From: Ceratotherium simum simum
Taxonomy: Eukaryota > Chordata > Mammalia > Perissodactyla > Rhinocerotidae
DNA length: 64,000 nucleotides
Assembly (NCBI RefSeq): GCF_000283155.1
Contig: NW_004454156.1
Span: 33,418,604-33,482,603, forward strand
Reading direction: 5' to 3'
In this document: in pieces, positions 11,025 to 23,165 of the stretch
Layout: each line of letters opens with the position of its first letter
Position numbering within the stretch: the first letter of the stretch is position 1
Translations under genes and position numbers: made by a program
The notes under the pieces: model-generated
Database searches by the model: none
The model's input: only the letters and a program-made list of their open reading frames with translations
What the model was told of the DNA's origin: nothing

Positions 11025-11200
11025 CTGCCTTCCGGCCACACTAAATCACGTGAGGCTCCTGGAACACACCAGGTACATTGGTATCTCACGCCCTTTGCCC
11101 TGCACGTTTCTAGGCTAGGAAGGCCCTCCCCTCTCCCCAGCTATTGGAATTCTGCTCCTGCTTCAAGGATTTCCTCCCCCCATTGCCCTCGATCTCCTCT
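11025..11200 (+). repeat. L2 LINE fragment
   Basis: L2-type protein-coding remnant: 'ccttccggccacactaaa', 'acgccctttgccctgcac', 'ttctgctcctgcttcaagg', 'atttcctcc'. Confidence 0.5.
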
Positions 11201-11384
11201 TCAAAATAATAACACCCTACAAGTGTTTAGAATATGCTGGTGGCTGTTATATGCGTATGACTCGGCAGTTTAGAAAGAGCTTGTATTATCTTTATAGATA
11301 GATATCAAAGATAAATTCTATATTATCTTTTATAATGGTTCCTCCTTTTCGCTCCCACAACACTGTGTACCTTTATTGTGATAA

Positions 11385-11560
11385 CAGTAGGCCCCATGTA
11401 TTAAGGGCCTAGCATGTGCCAAATGCTTTAATTCTCACAGCAATCCTATGACACGGACAGGATAAGCATCAGAGAGGGATGCAACTTACTCAGTGTCACA
11501 CAGCAGAGGTCTAGTTAGAACTCAGATTTGCCTGACGCCAAAGCTTTTAACCATGATATA
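11385..11560 (-). repeat. MIR SINE, reverse
   Basis: Reverse MIR: 'tagcatgtgccaaatgctt', 'caatcctatgacac', 'tcagtgtcacacagcagag', 'agaactcagatttgcctg', ending in 'cttttaaccatgata'. Confidence 0.65.
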
Positions 11561-11561
11561 T

Positions 11562-11750
11562 AACCAATACATATACATACATGAGAGTGTGTGTGTGTGT
11601 ATGTATGTATATATACATACAAAAAATTTCTAATACATTCATATGGATATTCTCAAATATCCACACCCATATATATACATACATAATTATTTATAATATG
11701 AATGTATAAATGGTGTGTGTGTGTATATATACATATACACACAATCCTCC
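11562..11750. repeat. Compound TA/TG/ATAC simple repeats
   Basis: Alternating (TG)n, (ATAC)n and (TA)n tracts with similar blocks at both ends ('gtgtgtgtgtatgtatg' near 11588 and 'gtgtgtgtgtatatataca' near 11715), suggesting old duplication of a microsatellite. Confidence 0.8.
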
Positions 11751-12214
11751 CCTTATGCATTGTGTCGATTTTCCTATCTAGCATATGGTGAATGCTCAGC
11801 AAATATTTGAGAACGGATGGACAGATGAATGAATAAATCCTGTATCATGACTAGTTATGTATATGCTTTCCCCCACAATAACCCGCCATGGTAAACCTCT
11901 GGCCAGCTAGAATAAATAAATGAAACTGGGCTCCAGCATTCCATATGGGATAGCAGAGTAGTCCTTGTAGATAAGTATCAAGACTCAGAGAGGGACAGGG
12001 GCTTGCCACGCTCCCCCGGAAGTCAGTGGAGTGACAGTGGGAGGGGAGGAGCAGTCTAGGACTCAATGGGATCACCCTCTCCACCAGCCCAGGATACTCC
12101 CAGGCGCTGTCAAAGGTGGGGGTTTGGAAGAAAAGGGCCTCTCTCCTCTTCCCCAGCTGCCAGGGCCCTGACCGCTGTGTGACCCCTGGGGGTGGGGACC
12201 TGTACTCCCCAGGG

Positions 12215-12360
12215 GAGGAAGATTACAGCCCTGTTATCGCCAGGAGGCAATCAAGTCATTTCGTGGTAATTAGAATCCTAACCAATTTAAGTCATTTACA
12301 GCTCCCAAACAATTACCTGGTGATTCTTATCTCCCCAAGAATCCTGAGATGTTATTTGAA
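12215..12360. promoter_or_regulatory. Candidate conserved non-coding element
   Basis: A repeat-free AT-rich stretch with homeodomain-type cores (GGTAATTAG near 12265, CAATTACC near 12310) and two copies of AAGTCATTT. It stands out from its repeat-rich surroundings. Conservation cannot be tested here, so the regulatory role is only inferred. Confidence 0.3.
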
Positions 12361-12644
12361 GGGGGTCATAAACTAAGAACCTGGTGGGGGGTGGGAAATG
12401 ACAAAAGCAGACAAGGAAGAAATATGGCTGCCCACGGCAATAGGAAAAAAGGAAAAATTTTAAAGTTCCATAAGTGTGCCTGCTCCTTTCATCAGATGTG
12501 GGCAAGGCAGGCCATCCTTATGGATTTAGTAGGAGAAAAATGTTCTATCCCTAGAAGTTTCCTCTCCAGAATCATGAAATCTTAGAGCTAGAAAAGCTAA
12601 AGAAACATCTAGTAAAGAGTTTCCCAAATTAGAAACCCTGGACA

Positions 12645-12859
12645 GGGCCGGTCCGGTGGCTTAGCGGTTAAGTGTGTGCGCTCCGCTGCTGGCGGCCCGG
12701 GGTTCGGATCCCGGGCGTGCACCGACGCACTGCTTGTCCAGCCATGCTGAGGCCGCGTCCCACATACAGCAACTAGAAGGATGTGCAGTTATGACATACA
12801 ACTATCTACTGGGGCTTTGGGGGGGAAATAAATAAATAAAATCTTTAAAAAAAAAAAAA
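12645..12859 (+). mobile_element. ERE SINE (tRNA-Ser-derived, 'tactggggctttgggg' type)
   Basis: Starts GGGCCGGTCCGGTGGCTTAG, with box-B-like GGTTCGGATCCC, then CAGCCATGCTGAGG. The right half belongs to the subtype with 'gcaactagaaggatgtgc' and 'tactggggctttgggg', and it ends in (AAAT)n and an A-tail. Perfect 14-bp target duplications AGAAACCCTGGACA lie at 12631-12644 and 12860-12873, so this is a clean retrotransposition. Confidence 0.95.
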
Positions 12860-12873
12860 AGAAACCCTGGACA

Positions 12874-13589
12874 TCTGTGGTTCACAAGATGTTCATAGGT
12901 GTTTGATGAAAAGTATTCCTGGGGTGAATCGGTTTGGGAAATTTGCACACTGGGACTGCCTCTTAGAGAATCACAGAGCCTGCTGCATCTCACAGGTTCT
13001 GGAAAGATCTGTAGGAAAGAAACCAGGGTCTACATGAAAGTTTAACTCAGTGAAACCCACTGTGTTTAGACTTTGACCACTGAATCTTTTCACCCTTACA
13101 GGAAATCTATTAATAGCACAATAAACCTAGAAATCCGAATCTGTTTATCCAAGTCTCCTTCTCATTCTTGGGCTGAAGTTAGCCTGAGTGGATTTCTTCC
13201 ACATGGAAGAAACCACATGCCCCTGGTTAGGACAGGTATTTGCATGTAACCGTGGGCAGTCAGCCATCTGTGGATACCTTTGGAAGATAAGGGGGGACAA
13301 TCTCCATTTTTATGCCTTACCTGAGAGCCCATGTGAAGGGGAAAAAGGAAGGACAAAGAGAATCTTCTGACTAACCAAAAATGGGGCCACCAACTAAAGG
13401 TCGCCTCCAAATGTGTAGGAAGAGACTTATTCGGTGGGCACCAAAGGGGCAGAATTGATCAAGTTAAAGAAGTTAAAGAAGGAACTTTCTAACAGTCAAA
13501 GCCACAGACAGCCGAAAGGACGGCCTCAGGAAGGAATGAGCTCCCTGATAGCATGTGTGTGTGAACCAAAGCTGAACGATCCCCAGGAG
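12874..13589. other. Intergenic, no gene seen
   Basis: The first ~100 bp continue an old unassigned repeat split by the ERE insertion. The rest is unrecognised. No exon. Confidence 0.4.
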
Positions 13590-14055
13590 TGTAGTATTCA
13601 GTCAGTTAGTAAATATTTGAGAATCTATATTGTTCAAAGCACTATTTGAAGGTAGAAAAACAATGACGAGCAAGTTAGATAAATTTCCTTCTGTATTGGA
13701 GCTTATACTCTGATGGGGAGGGAAGAGAAACAGGTAAAAATGGAGTAAACAAAAATAAACATAATAATTTCAGAGAACTACAGAAAATTTAAGTGGGTGA
13801 TGTGATAGTAATGGAAGACAGGCTAGTTAAGTTAGAATGACCAAGCAAAGCCTCTACGGGGTCGAGGTACTTGAGATGAGACCTAAGCAACAGGAGGAAG
13901 CCAGCTCTGAGAAGATCGGGGGCAGCGTCCCAGGCATACAGTTCAGCAAGTCCAAAGGCTCTGTAGGGGGAATAATTTGAGCGTGTTCGAAGAATGGAGG
14001 AGGGAGTATTGAGTGGGAGAACACCATGGGTGAGGGCAGAAAGGTACAGCATATT
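13590..14055 (-). repeat. L2-class LINE, reverse
   Basis: Reverse L2 3' end and upstream region: 'gttagtaaatatttgagaat', 'ttgttcaaagcac', 'gtattggagcttatactctg', 'gagaaacaggtaaa', 'tacttgagatgagacc', 'gcgtgttcgaagaatgg'. Diverged. Confidence 0.5.
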
Positions 14056-14244
14056 CTAGCATTCGGTGGCCTAGACAACCCCATGTATCCTTCCAGTTCT
14101 GGGAATCCGTGACAGCTCCCCTGGTTGAGCAGAATGAGATCACAGATCTCAAATAGTGTCAACAATCTTAGGCTAGGCTTCAGTTTCCTTGTCTGACAAT
14201 TGGAAGCCATAAGCCTAGTTTGCATAGATGCTGTGTGGATAAGT

Positions 14245-14440
14245 GACTATTTGCTTATTTAGTATGCACAGATACAGTACTATGTGCCATTCTAAGCACT
14301 TTATAAATATTACTCACTGAAGCTTCCTAACAGCCCTAGGAGGTAGACACTATTAATTTTCCTATTTTATCAATGGGAAACAGAGGCACAAAGAGTCACC
14401 TAGCATGTCTAATACATAGTAGATGCTAAGTACCTCATAG
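14245..14440 (-). repeat. MIR SINE, reverse
   Basis: Reverse MIR: 'actatgtgccattctaagc', 'cactttataaatatt', 'ccctaggaggtagacac', 'aatgggaaacagaggcac'. Confidence 0.55.
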
Positions 14441-14654
14441 CAACTGTATGCTTAGATTAAAAAGTTCCTAGGAGATGTAAATAAAATATTCTCTATGGTC
14501 TTTGTACTCCTTCACCCCCACTTTCAGAGCCCCCACTTGGGAGCACCTATACATCCTTGTAAATTCTCAGTAGAAAATTATTCAGTTGAATCCTGTGCCA
14601 CTGATATATACAAGCCACCTCCAGACCATGAGGATAATCAAGAGTCTTACAGTC

Positions 14655-16395
14655 ATGCCGATCAAAATTCCAATGGCATATTTCGCAGAAAAAAAAAAAT
14701 CCCAAAGTTCGTGTAAAACCACGAAAGACCCCCAATAGCCAAAGCAATCTTGAGAAAGAGGAACAAAGCTGGAGACATCATGTGTCCTGATTTCAAACAG
14801 TATTACAAAGCTATAGCAATCAAAACAGTATGGTACTGGCATAAAACCAGACACATAGATCAATGAAACAAAATAGAGACCCCAAAAATAAACCCACACA
14901 TATATGGTCAACTCATCTATGACAGGGGAGCCAAGAACACACAGTGGGAAAGGATAGTCTCTTCAGTACATGATGTGGGGAAAATTGGATATCCAACGAA
15001 AAGAATGGAATCGAATCCTTCTCTTACACCACTCACAAAAATCAACTCAAAATGGATTAAAGACTTAAACATAAGACCTGAAACCATAACAATCCTAGAA
15101 GAAATCATAGGCCATAAGCTACTTGACATCAGTCTTGGTGATGATTTTTTGGATATCACACCAAAAGCATGGACAACAAAAGCAAAAATCAACAAGTGGG
15201 ACTATGTTAAACTAAAAAGCTTCTGCAAAACAAAGGAAACCATCAAAAAAATGAAAAGGAAAACCTACCAAATAGGAGAAAAAATTTTCAAACCATATAT
15301 CCAATAAAGGGTCAATATCCAAAATTTATAATGAACTCTTACAACTCAATAGCAAAAAACAAATAACCCAATTAAAAAGTAGGCAAAGAACATCTTTCCA
15401 AAGAAGACATACAAATGGCCAGCAAGTACTTGAAGAGGTGCTCAACATCACTAATCATCAGGGAAATGCAAATCAAACCATGAGGAGATATCACCTCACT
15501 CTTGTTAGGATAACTATTATCAAAAAGACAATAGATAACAAGCATTGGTGAGGATGTGGAGAAAAGAAAACTCCTGTGCACTGTTGGTGGGAATGTAAAT
15601 TGGTGCAGCCATTATGGAAAACAGTATGGAGGTTCCTCAAAAAATTAAAAATAGAACTATCATATGATCAAGCAATTGCTCTACTGGGTGTCTATCCAAA
15701 TGAAATGAAATCAGGATCTCAAAGAGATATCTGCACTCCCATGTTCATTGCAGCATTATTCACAATAGCCAAGATAAGGAAACAACCTAAGTGTCCTTCT
15801 ATAGACGAATGGATAAAGAAGATACGGTATATGTATATATACCATATCTTGTATATATATACATATACATATATATATACACAATGAATATTATTCAGCC
15901 ACAAAAAAGAAGGAAATCCTGCCATTTGTGACAACATGATGAACCCAGAGGACATTATGCTGAGCAAAATTAGCCAGACAGAGAAAGACAAATACTGTAT
16001 GATCTCACTTATGTATGGAATCTAAAAAAGTTGAACCAGAGGAAAACCGTGATTACCAGGGACTGGAGGATGGGGAAAATGGGGAGAGGTTTGTCAAAGG
16101 GTAAAACTTGCAGTTATAGGACGAATAACTTCCGGGGATCTAATGCACAGCATGGTGACAATAGTTAATGATACTCTATTGTATTCCAGAAATTTGCCAA
16201 GAGAGTAAATCTTACGGGTTCTCACCACACCAAAAAAAAAGAAAGAAGTGACTGTGCGAGTGATAGATGTGTTAATTAGTTTGATGTGGTCGTCACTTCA
16301 CAATGTATATGTACAGGAACCATCACATTTCAGACCTTAAATACATACAATTTTTATTTGTCAATTATACCTAGATAAAATGTGGGGGAAAGTCT
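14655..16395 (+). mobile_element. L1 LINE, 5'-truncated: ORF2 C-terminal part and 3' UTR
   Basis: A reading frame decayed by frameshifts follows the L1 ORF2 C-terminus: 'caatagccaaagcaatc', 'tatggtactggcataaaa', 'tggattaaagacttaaac', then in the 15576-15887 frame the [24 protein letters not shown] motif, followed by LFTIAKIRKQPKCPSIDEW. The 3' UTR shows 'tgatctcacttatgtatgga' and ends near 'tgtcaattatacctagataaaa'. An (ATAC)n tract at 15826-15890 interrupts it. Frameshifts and stops separate the pieces at 14975-15307 and 15576-15887, so it is dead. Confidence 0.9.
15826..15890. repeat. (TATA/ATAC)n tract inside L1
   Basis: Near-palindromic run of TATATAC/GTATATA units following 'gatacggtatatg' inside the L1 copy. 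Confidence 0.85.
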
Positions 16396-16459
16396 TGCGG
16401 TCAAAGGAGATGGTGCTGAGGGCCATCACGTACAGTTACACAGGCTGTGCACAACCTAC

Positions 16460-16665
16460 AGGGCCTCGAGGGAACTCATATTTGTTTAGTCCCTACTCCA
16501 TTCATCCTCATCACATCCCTGTAGGGTCAGATTACAATCCCCACCATATCTATTGAGAAAATGAAGCTCAAGGCAAAGTCACGGTCGCCGGTAGTAAGTA
16601 GTAGAGCCTCCTACTCCAAAGGGCTTTCCTCTGACCCTACACCATGCGGACTCTCAGGGCACTCG
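16460..16665 (-). repeat. MIR SINE, reverse
   Basis: Reverse MIR: 'catcacatccctgtaggg', 'attgagaaaatgaagctc', 'ggcaaagtcacggtcgccgg', 'gagcctcctactcc'. Confidence 0.5.
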
Positions 16666-18867
16666 CGCGAAGCGGCATCTAACTTTCAAGAGATCAGTTC
16701 CTTACAGGGTGTTTCTTGGACCTGGGATATAACACATCTAGGTCATGAGAACCAAATGGAGCACTTACACCTTGACTGTGGCTTCACAGAGGGAGAAATA
16801 AGTCTGTATTCACTCCTGTGTTGAAAAAAAAGTTATCTTTATTACAAAATATATATTTAACACATTTTACCGTGTTAAAAAGTTTTTAAAAGATTCGGAA
16901 AAAAGATCTCGTACAGCAAACAAGGGTTTATTTGGTACCTTTCCATTTAACCCGAACTGCAATCGATTTATTCAAAACACTTTTTTGAGCCTTTGGCTCT
17001 GACCATTTCCTTGCTAAACACCCACATCCCACAGACTTGTGTATCTGTATTATCACTAACTTCTAACTAGGATGTAGCATTCCTCCCAGTATGGCTGCAG
17101 ACAACAAATGACACAGCAGTGTACTCACCGTACCCACAACTTTGTCCCCATAGACATTTTCTTCTCTTGGTGTTGTTGTAGATATCTCAAAATATTCCAT
17201 GCATTAGTAAAGAAACACATATATGTACTACAGTATCACAAAAGTTTTACTGTTTTGATAGCTGACTTGCAACATAATTGGTTTCCTTTACAATCTTCTG
17301 TGTTTTATTTTATCAATTTAAAAAGGGCCCATAGCTTCACCAGCCCACCGGAAGATTCAATGGTTCAAAAAAGATAAGAACCCCATCCCACAGGCTGCCT
17401 TCCTTCTCTGCCAGGGGCTTCCACCCCTGGAGACCGCAGAAGACTTTTTTAACTCTTCGGGCTAATCGGAGGCCCAGCATCTCTCAGCTCTCCTGTCCTG
17501 TCTCCTCGCTCCTTGCATCATTCATGCTGAAAGAAATTGCTGTTGCACTGTGCATGCGTCCTGCCCACGGCATTAACCTCCAGAACCAATCTTCCCCAAT
17601 CAGACTCGCTCAGCCTGTTTACCGTTTGAAGAGCAGAGAAAGCACGCACCTCTTCAGCCCTTCAGAGGGAAGCTTTCTGTAGCCCGAGTGCCGATAAACT
17701 GGAATTTTACACCCAAGCGAAGATCAGGCTGCATCTGCAGAGTCCCTCAGCGGCAATGAGCACAGCTCACAAACTCCCCCTGATGCAAACTGTGTTCTGA
17801 GATGGCGCATATTCCCTTCCAAAGCTGCGGAAAATGCTACCCAAGAACATTCGCGATGAGTAAAACTGGAATTTACGGTTGTTCCATCACAAGCGATGAA
17901 ATCTTCCCTTCTTGAACCACCCAGATCTCCGAGTCCACTCCCCCCCAGGGAAACTTGGTGTGATGCTTTACCAACCTGACGCTCACTGGGGGCTGAAGGG
18001 TCACAGGTTTTAGGTTGTATGTGGGGGTAACCTCTTAGCAATTTTCTCTCCACGTGACCATCCCACAGGTCCTTCTCCAGGGTGTTTCCAAAGCCCTCTG
18101 AGAAGATGCAGCCCAGGGCAGAGGAAAGAGGGTCCTGGGCTAGCAGTGAGAAGATTCTGGATTCTTCCTGAGCTTTCCTCACATGCTGGATGCATCTGGA
18201 CAGTGGACCCCACACTCCTGAGCCTCAGTGTCCCCATCTCTAGAGTGAGAAGGGAAGACTGGATAATCCCTCTCTTGAGGCCTTGGGTACCACATCAAAC
18301 CACTCAGTGATGACTGCCCGGGGAGCTGCTGCCCACAACCCTTGCTGCCTGCTCTCCTTTCTGGCTTTGCTTGGTCAGACAGGTAGCCCCACTCAGGCTC
18401 CAGGGCCCACAGTCTCGTGCCATGTCTTGCCATGGCTTTCAACCCCGTCTGAGAAGGAGCCCCTCCGTGAAGGCAGGATGCCCAGGGGTCCTCAGCCAGC
18501 AGGGCCAAGAAGAGCAGGGGGCCCAGGGCTGTGCTTAGTGACAAGCCCTGCCTCTCAGGGGGTCTTAACCTTCCTCACAGACACACTTCCTCCTGCGTCC
18601 CTCTGGGTCAGGGCGATGCTGGCCAAGGTGAGGAAGGCTGACCAAGAAGCCCTCTGGGAGCAGCACGTAGGGGACAGTGGTGTGAAAGCCCTGCCTCCCC
18701 CAGGAGGCTCCTGGGACGGAGCATGCTGGGGGGCCTTCGAGGATAACCAGTTGGGGAATAATTGAATAATCGTGCAGACTCCTTGGTTTACAGCAGAGGA
18801 GGAGGCGGAGAGGCGAGGGACTTGCTGAGGGTCACACGGTAGTGTCAAGAGGACTAGAATCTAGTCT
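16666..18867. other. Intergenic, no gene seen
   Basis: The AT-rich 16820-17340 part looks single-copy. 17380-18860 is GC-richer with small MIR-like pieces (near 18210-18300 and 18790-18860). Overlapping ORFs on both strands up to 163 codons have no domain. No exon can be supported. Confidence 0.45.
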
Positions 18868-18974
18868 GTCTCTCCTCCTCATTCATTTTATTGATTTTTT
18901 TTTTAAATGACAAAAGGACCGTCTCTCCTCCTTCTTATTCATTTTATTGATTTTTTTTAAATGACAAAAGGACC
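18868..18974. repeat. 53/54-bp tandem duplication
   Basis: Two adjacent, nearly identical units (18868-18920 and 18921-18974), each starting GTCTCTCCTCCT and ending AAATGACAAAAGGACC. They differ mainly by a small indel near the start and T-run length. The near identity implies a recent local duplication. Confidence 0.95.
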
Positions 18975-19103
18975 AGGTGCTGCATTCAGCTGCTTCTCCT
19001 CTCCACCCCACTGCCCTGGAAGAGAAAAGGGTCGTTAATCTTCTTTCCCTAAGGTCGTTCCCAGTGGGCATTTCTGGAAAGAAACCTTAAAAAACAAGGC
19101 TCT

Positions 19104-19304
19104 CTGGGCTGGCCCAGTGGCATAGCGGTTAAGTTCTCACGCTCCGCTTTGGCAGCCCAGGGTTCGAGGATTCAGATCCCAGGCATGGACCTATACACTG
19201 CTCATCAAGCCATGCTGTGGGAGATGTCCCACATACAAAGTAGAGGAGGATGGGCATGGACGTTAGCTCAGGGACAATCTTCCTCATCAAAAAAAAATAA
19301 TAAT
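19104..19304 (+). mobile_element. ERE SINE
   Basis: CTGGCCCAGTGGCATAGCGG start, GTTCGAGGATTCAGATCCC, CAAGCCATGCTGTGGGAG, GATGGGCATGGACGTTAGC, and an A-rich tail. Target duplications AAGGCTCT at 19096-19103 and 19305-19312. This is the subtype with the 'ttagctcagggacaatcttcc' right half, shortened. Confidence 0.95.
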
Positions 19305-19654
19305 AAGGCTCTTACGTGCCACAGGGAAGGACATTTTTCCCAGCCATCTTCCCACACGCAGCTTCTGATTTCATCATCTCCAGCCTCAGGGTTGGTCTCC
19401 CAGCTTCCAGAATCATGGACTCGTTACCTATCTACAGCACTAGTGGAACAAGCCTCCAAAACCACCCCTACTGAAAATCTTCCAGTGCCCCTGTGATCCC
19501 ACCAGTTGCCAAGATGTCCGGGCACAAGATCCAGAACCCCAATCTTTGGTGATCTACCCCCGGAGACCTCTCCAGCCTCACCTCCCGTAAGCCTCTCAGA
19601 CACTCTCCTTCCTTCCAGCCATGTGAAATTACTCTCAATTCTTAGAATAGATTA

Positions 19655-20840
19655 TACTTTTTTTAACTGAGATACTTGTATACACATATGTAGTTGTAAG
19701 AAAGAACCAGAAGAAATAGAGTGATCTTATGTATCCTTTACCCAGTTTTTTCCAATGGTAACATCTGGCAAAGCTATAGCACATTATCACAACCAGGATA
19801 CTGACACCAACACAGCAGAGATACAAAACACTTCCAAAAACACCAGGATCACTCATGCTGTCCTTTTATAGCCACACCCATTCCCTCCCACCCTCACTCC
19901 CTCCTTAACCCCTGGCAACCACTAATCTGTTCTCCATTTCCATAATTTTGTCCTTTCAATAATTTATATGAACGGAATCATACAACATGTAACCTGTTGG
20001 GGTTGGCTTTGTTTATTCAGCATCCTTCTCCGAGAGACACTCAGGTAGCTTCATGCATCAATAGTTCGTTCCTTTCTATTGCTCAGACTCTTTCACGGTG
20101 TGGATGTCCCACAGATTGTCTGGTCAGTCACCCACTGAAAAACATCTGAGTTGTTTCCAATTTGTGGCTATCGTGAATAATGATGCTATAAATATTTGAG
20201 TACAGGCCTCTATGGGAACCTAAGTCTTCATTTCTCTGGGATGAATGCTCAGGACTGCACTGACTAGGTTGTAGGTTTCATGTGTTTTTGTTTTTGTTTT
20301 TGTTTTTGTTTTTGTTTTGGTGAGGAAGATCAGCCCTGAGCTAACATCCGTTGCTAATCCTCCTCTTTTTGCTGAGGGAGATTGGCCCTGGGCTAACATC
20401 CGTGCCCATCTTCCTCTACTTTATACGTGGGACGCCTGCCATAGCATGGCTTGATAAGCGGTGCGTAGGTCCACACCCGGGATCCAAACCTTCAAACCCT
20501 GGGCCACCGAAGGGGAGTGCTCGAACCTAAACACTATGCCATCGGGCCGGCCCCTAGGCTTCATTTTTTAAGAAACTACCAAGTTGTTTTCCAGAGTGGC
20601 TGCACCATTTTACATCCCCACCAGCAGCACGTGAGTGATTCCATTTCTCCACATCCTCACCAACATTTGATGCTGTCACTATTTTTAATTTTAGCCGTTA
20701 TGGTAGGTATGTAGTGATACCTCACTGTCGTTTTAATTTGCTTTTCCCTAATGGCTAATGGCATTGAATTTTTGTGTGTGTGCTGTTGGCCATCTGTATG
20801 TCTTCTTCAGTGAAATCTCTTCAAGTTTTCATAGTTTTTT
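19655..20840 (-). mobile_element. L1 LINE 3' end, reverse, split by an ERE
   Basis: Reverse-strand L1 3' UTR and end of ORF2: 'aacccctggcaaccactaatc', 'tgaacggaatcatacaac', 'gttgtttccaatttgtggc', and after the ERE 'gttttccagagtggctgcacc', 'ttttacatccccaccagcag', 'cctaatggctaatggc'. The ERE at 20282-20554 was inserted into it, so the L1 is older. Non-coding. Confidence 0.85.
20282..20554 (-). mobile_element. ERE SINE, reverse, nested in L1
   Basis: Read in reverse: GGGCCGGCCCGATGGCATAG start, a degraded promoter region, 'gccatgctatggcaggcg', 'ttagctcagggctgatcttcc', then a tail of (CAAAAA)n. Target duplications taggtttcat (20272-20281) and taggcttcat (20555-20564) differ by one base. Confidence 0.93.
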
Positions 20841-21189
20841 CTGTTTGATTGGAAGAGAGAGGCTGTTATTCAGAAGGTCTCTGTCATGTTTGAATATCCC
20901 TTTTCTGGTCCTTTGGCTCACAAGAGCAAGCTTTTGTGTATTTTTTTAATGTATTTTCTTGGTGTGTCCAGGTTGCTGGCTTCAACTCCGATTCTTGGAA
21001 ACATGAGGCAAAGAAAAAACCCCAGGAACTCACCACCATGTCGTTCCCTGGGTCCTCAGCTCCCGAGTCAGTCGAGTACTTCTCTCCCCCTTTCCCAGTC
21101 TTCACATGTTTGTTTGACACATGATGTCCAGGTGTTTAACTGGCCTTAGCAGAGGCCTCTGTGCATCTACTCCATCCTCCCAGAAGCAG

Positions 21190-21545
21190 ATGTCTCGATC
21201 ATGCTTTTCACATCCCTGGGCCTTTGCATATGCTGTTCCCTCTGTCGAGAACAGCCCCTCCCCTCCTTTCTGTGAATAGTTATCGCCAATTTCAAAGCTC
21301 AGCTCCTGTCCTCTTCACCAGGAAGCTGTCCCTGGCCCCAGAGACAGGGTAGGTGACCGACAACGTCCCATGTGCCCAGAGCACAGTAGTGACCACCCCC
21401 GGCGAGATTTCCCTTTGTCCATCTTGCTCTCTAGGCTGTCCGCTTCTTGAGAGAAGGACTAGGTTCTGGTTGACTGGGGGCCTCTAGCTCACACTACAAT
21501 GCCTGGTGCATAGTAGGCACTTGATAAATGTTTGTTGAATGAATA
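21190..21545 (+). mobile_element. L2 LINE 3' end
   Basis: 'cctgggcctttgcatatgctg', 'ctcttcaccaggaagctgtcc', 'ctgtccgcttcttgagagaagg', and the terminal 'catagtaggcacttgataaa' followed by TGTTTGTTGAATGAATAA. A clear L2 3' terminus. Confidence 0.8.
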
Positions 21546-21828
21546 ATATTTACTGGGGCCTTCGCTTTGTCTTTGTGCAGTGCACAGCATATGAATGAGG
21601 AGAACTGCATTTATGCCAACTCCTTCTAGACTTTTCTGGGTGATCTTGGGTAAATAGCCTGACCTCTCTGACATCCATTTCTTCCACTTTGACTAATTAG
21701 CATGAAAATGGGAATAACTATTATTATCAAACCTAAGACTTTTAGCACTAAGCATGTGCTGGGCACCGTGCGAATTGCTGTAAGTAACTTCATTATCTCA
21801 TTTAATTCTGAAACTAACTCAATAAATG

Positions 21829-22262
21829 CTAAGCAAAGTAAGTCAAGCAGAGAAAGACAAATCCTGTATGTTCTCACTTATATGTGGAATCTAAGAAAGC
21901 TGAACTCAAGAGAAACAGAGAGTAGATTGGTGGTTACCAGGGGCTAAGAGGCAGGGGAAATTGGGAGATATTGGTCAAAAGGTAGAAACCACCAGTTATA
22001 AGATAAATAAGTCCTGGGGATCTAATGTACAGCACAGTGACCACAGTGAACCATGCTGTACTATGTGCTTGAAAGTTGCTGAGAAAACAGATCTTAAATG
22101 TTCTCACAAAAAAAAAAAAAAAAAAACCTGGTAATTATGTGAGGTGATGGAGGTGTTAACTTTATTGTGGTAATCATTTTGCAATATATCCATATATCAA
22201 ATCATGACACTGTACACATTAAGCTTATACAATGTTATATGTCAATTATATCTCAACAAAGG
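21829..22262 (+). mobile_element. L1 LINE 3' end
   Basis: 'agcagagaaagacaaatcc', 'gttctcacttatatgtgg', 'ggtggttaccaggggct', 'ctaatgtacagcacagtg', and the end 'tgtcaattatatctcaac'. A 19-A run interrupts it near 22108-22126. Truncated at about the end of ORF2. Confidence 0.85.
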
Positions 22263-22649
22263 TGGGGTGGGGGAAAGAAAGAAAGGAAAAAATAACCCAA
22301 TGAGATGAGTTCTTTTCCCTCCATCATGCACGTAAAAATCCCAACGTTCCAAGAGGTTGATGAGCTGCCCAGGGTTGCAGAGGCAGTGTGAGGTGAATGT
22401 AGGGTAGGAGACGAAACTGGGTCTCTCTGCCTCCATCATCGTGTGTTCAGGTGAAATTCCACAAGACCTTTCTCCTGAACATAACTTGGCTCAATTCACA
22501 AACCATTGTGGGGTGCTTGCCATATGCTGGGAGTTGGCAATTTGTTTAAATCCCAAAATTCACAAAGAGCACAATCCAAATCAGGTAAAGATTTTAGAGG
22601 TGCTTAAAGCATTAAAAGGGAGCAGATGGGAAGGGGATAACATGCGTCA

Positions 22650-22865
22650 GATGTTCCCCGTGAGCCGGGCACTGTGTGCACCGCCTCCCATCAGCTGTGG
22701 TCCTCCACGCCCTCTGGGGTTGCTGCTGTCTTCACCGCACAGAAGAGGAATCCTACTCGCAGAGATGAGAAACAGCATGCCCAAGGTCAAAGGATGGTAC
22801 ACAATGAAACCAGCCTGGAACCCAGGACCACCTGCCCCCAAAGCTCTCGCTCTTCCCAGTATATA
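22650..22865 (-). repeat. MIR SINE, reverse
   Basis: 'gccgggcactgtgtgcacc', 'cgcagagatgagaaacagc', 'catgcccaaggtcaaagg', 'ctggaacccaggacc'. Confidence 0.6.
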
Positions 22866-22969
22866 CATGTTCCTGCTGTGAAAGTGACTTTAGTCCATGG
22901 AATGAAGAAACTAGAAGACAAGCCTCAACCCACCAGTCCCTGTGGGTTTGAATCCATCAGATGTGATGA

Positions 22970-23165
22970 ATTCAGTGTCCAGACTCTGGAAGTCCTGGGC
23001 TTGTGTCCCAGCTCCACCACCACTTCCCAGCTGTGCAAGCTTCCACCAGCCCCAACGTCCTCATCTATAAAGAGGGGATGATAACAGAACTGCTGGCTTG
23101 ATAAGGCAACATAGGAGGCAACTTGGCACAGTCCCTGGCACACAGCAAGCGTGCAGTTAATGTCC
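22970..23165 (+). repeat. MIR SINE
   Basis: 'cttgtgtcccagctccacc', 'cccagctgtgcaagc', 'cctcatctataaagaggg', 'gataacagaactgctgg', 'cccctggcacacagcaag'-type ending. Confidence 0.65.

Noticed and set aside
12690..12720. tRNA-gene-like box B
   Set aside because: Part of the tRNA-Ser-derived ERE SINE; the same holds for the other ERE copies. No intact tRNA gene was seen.
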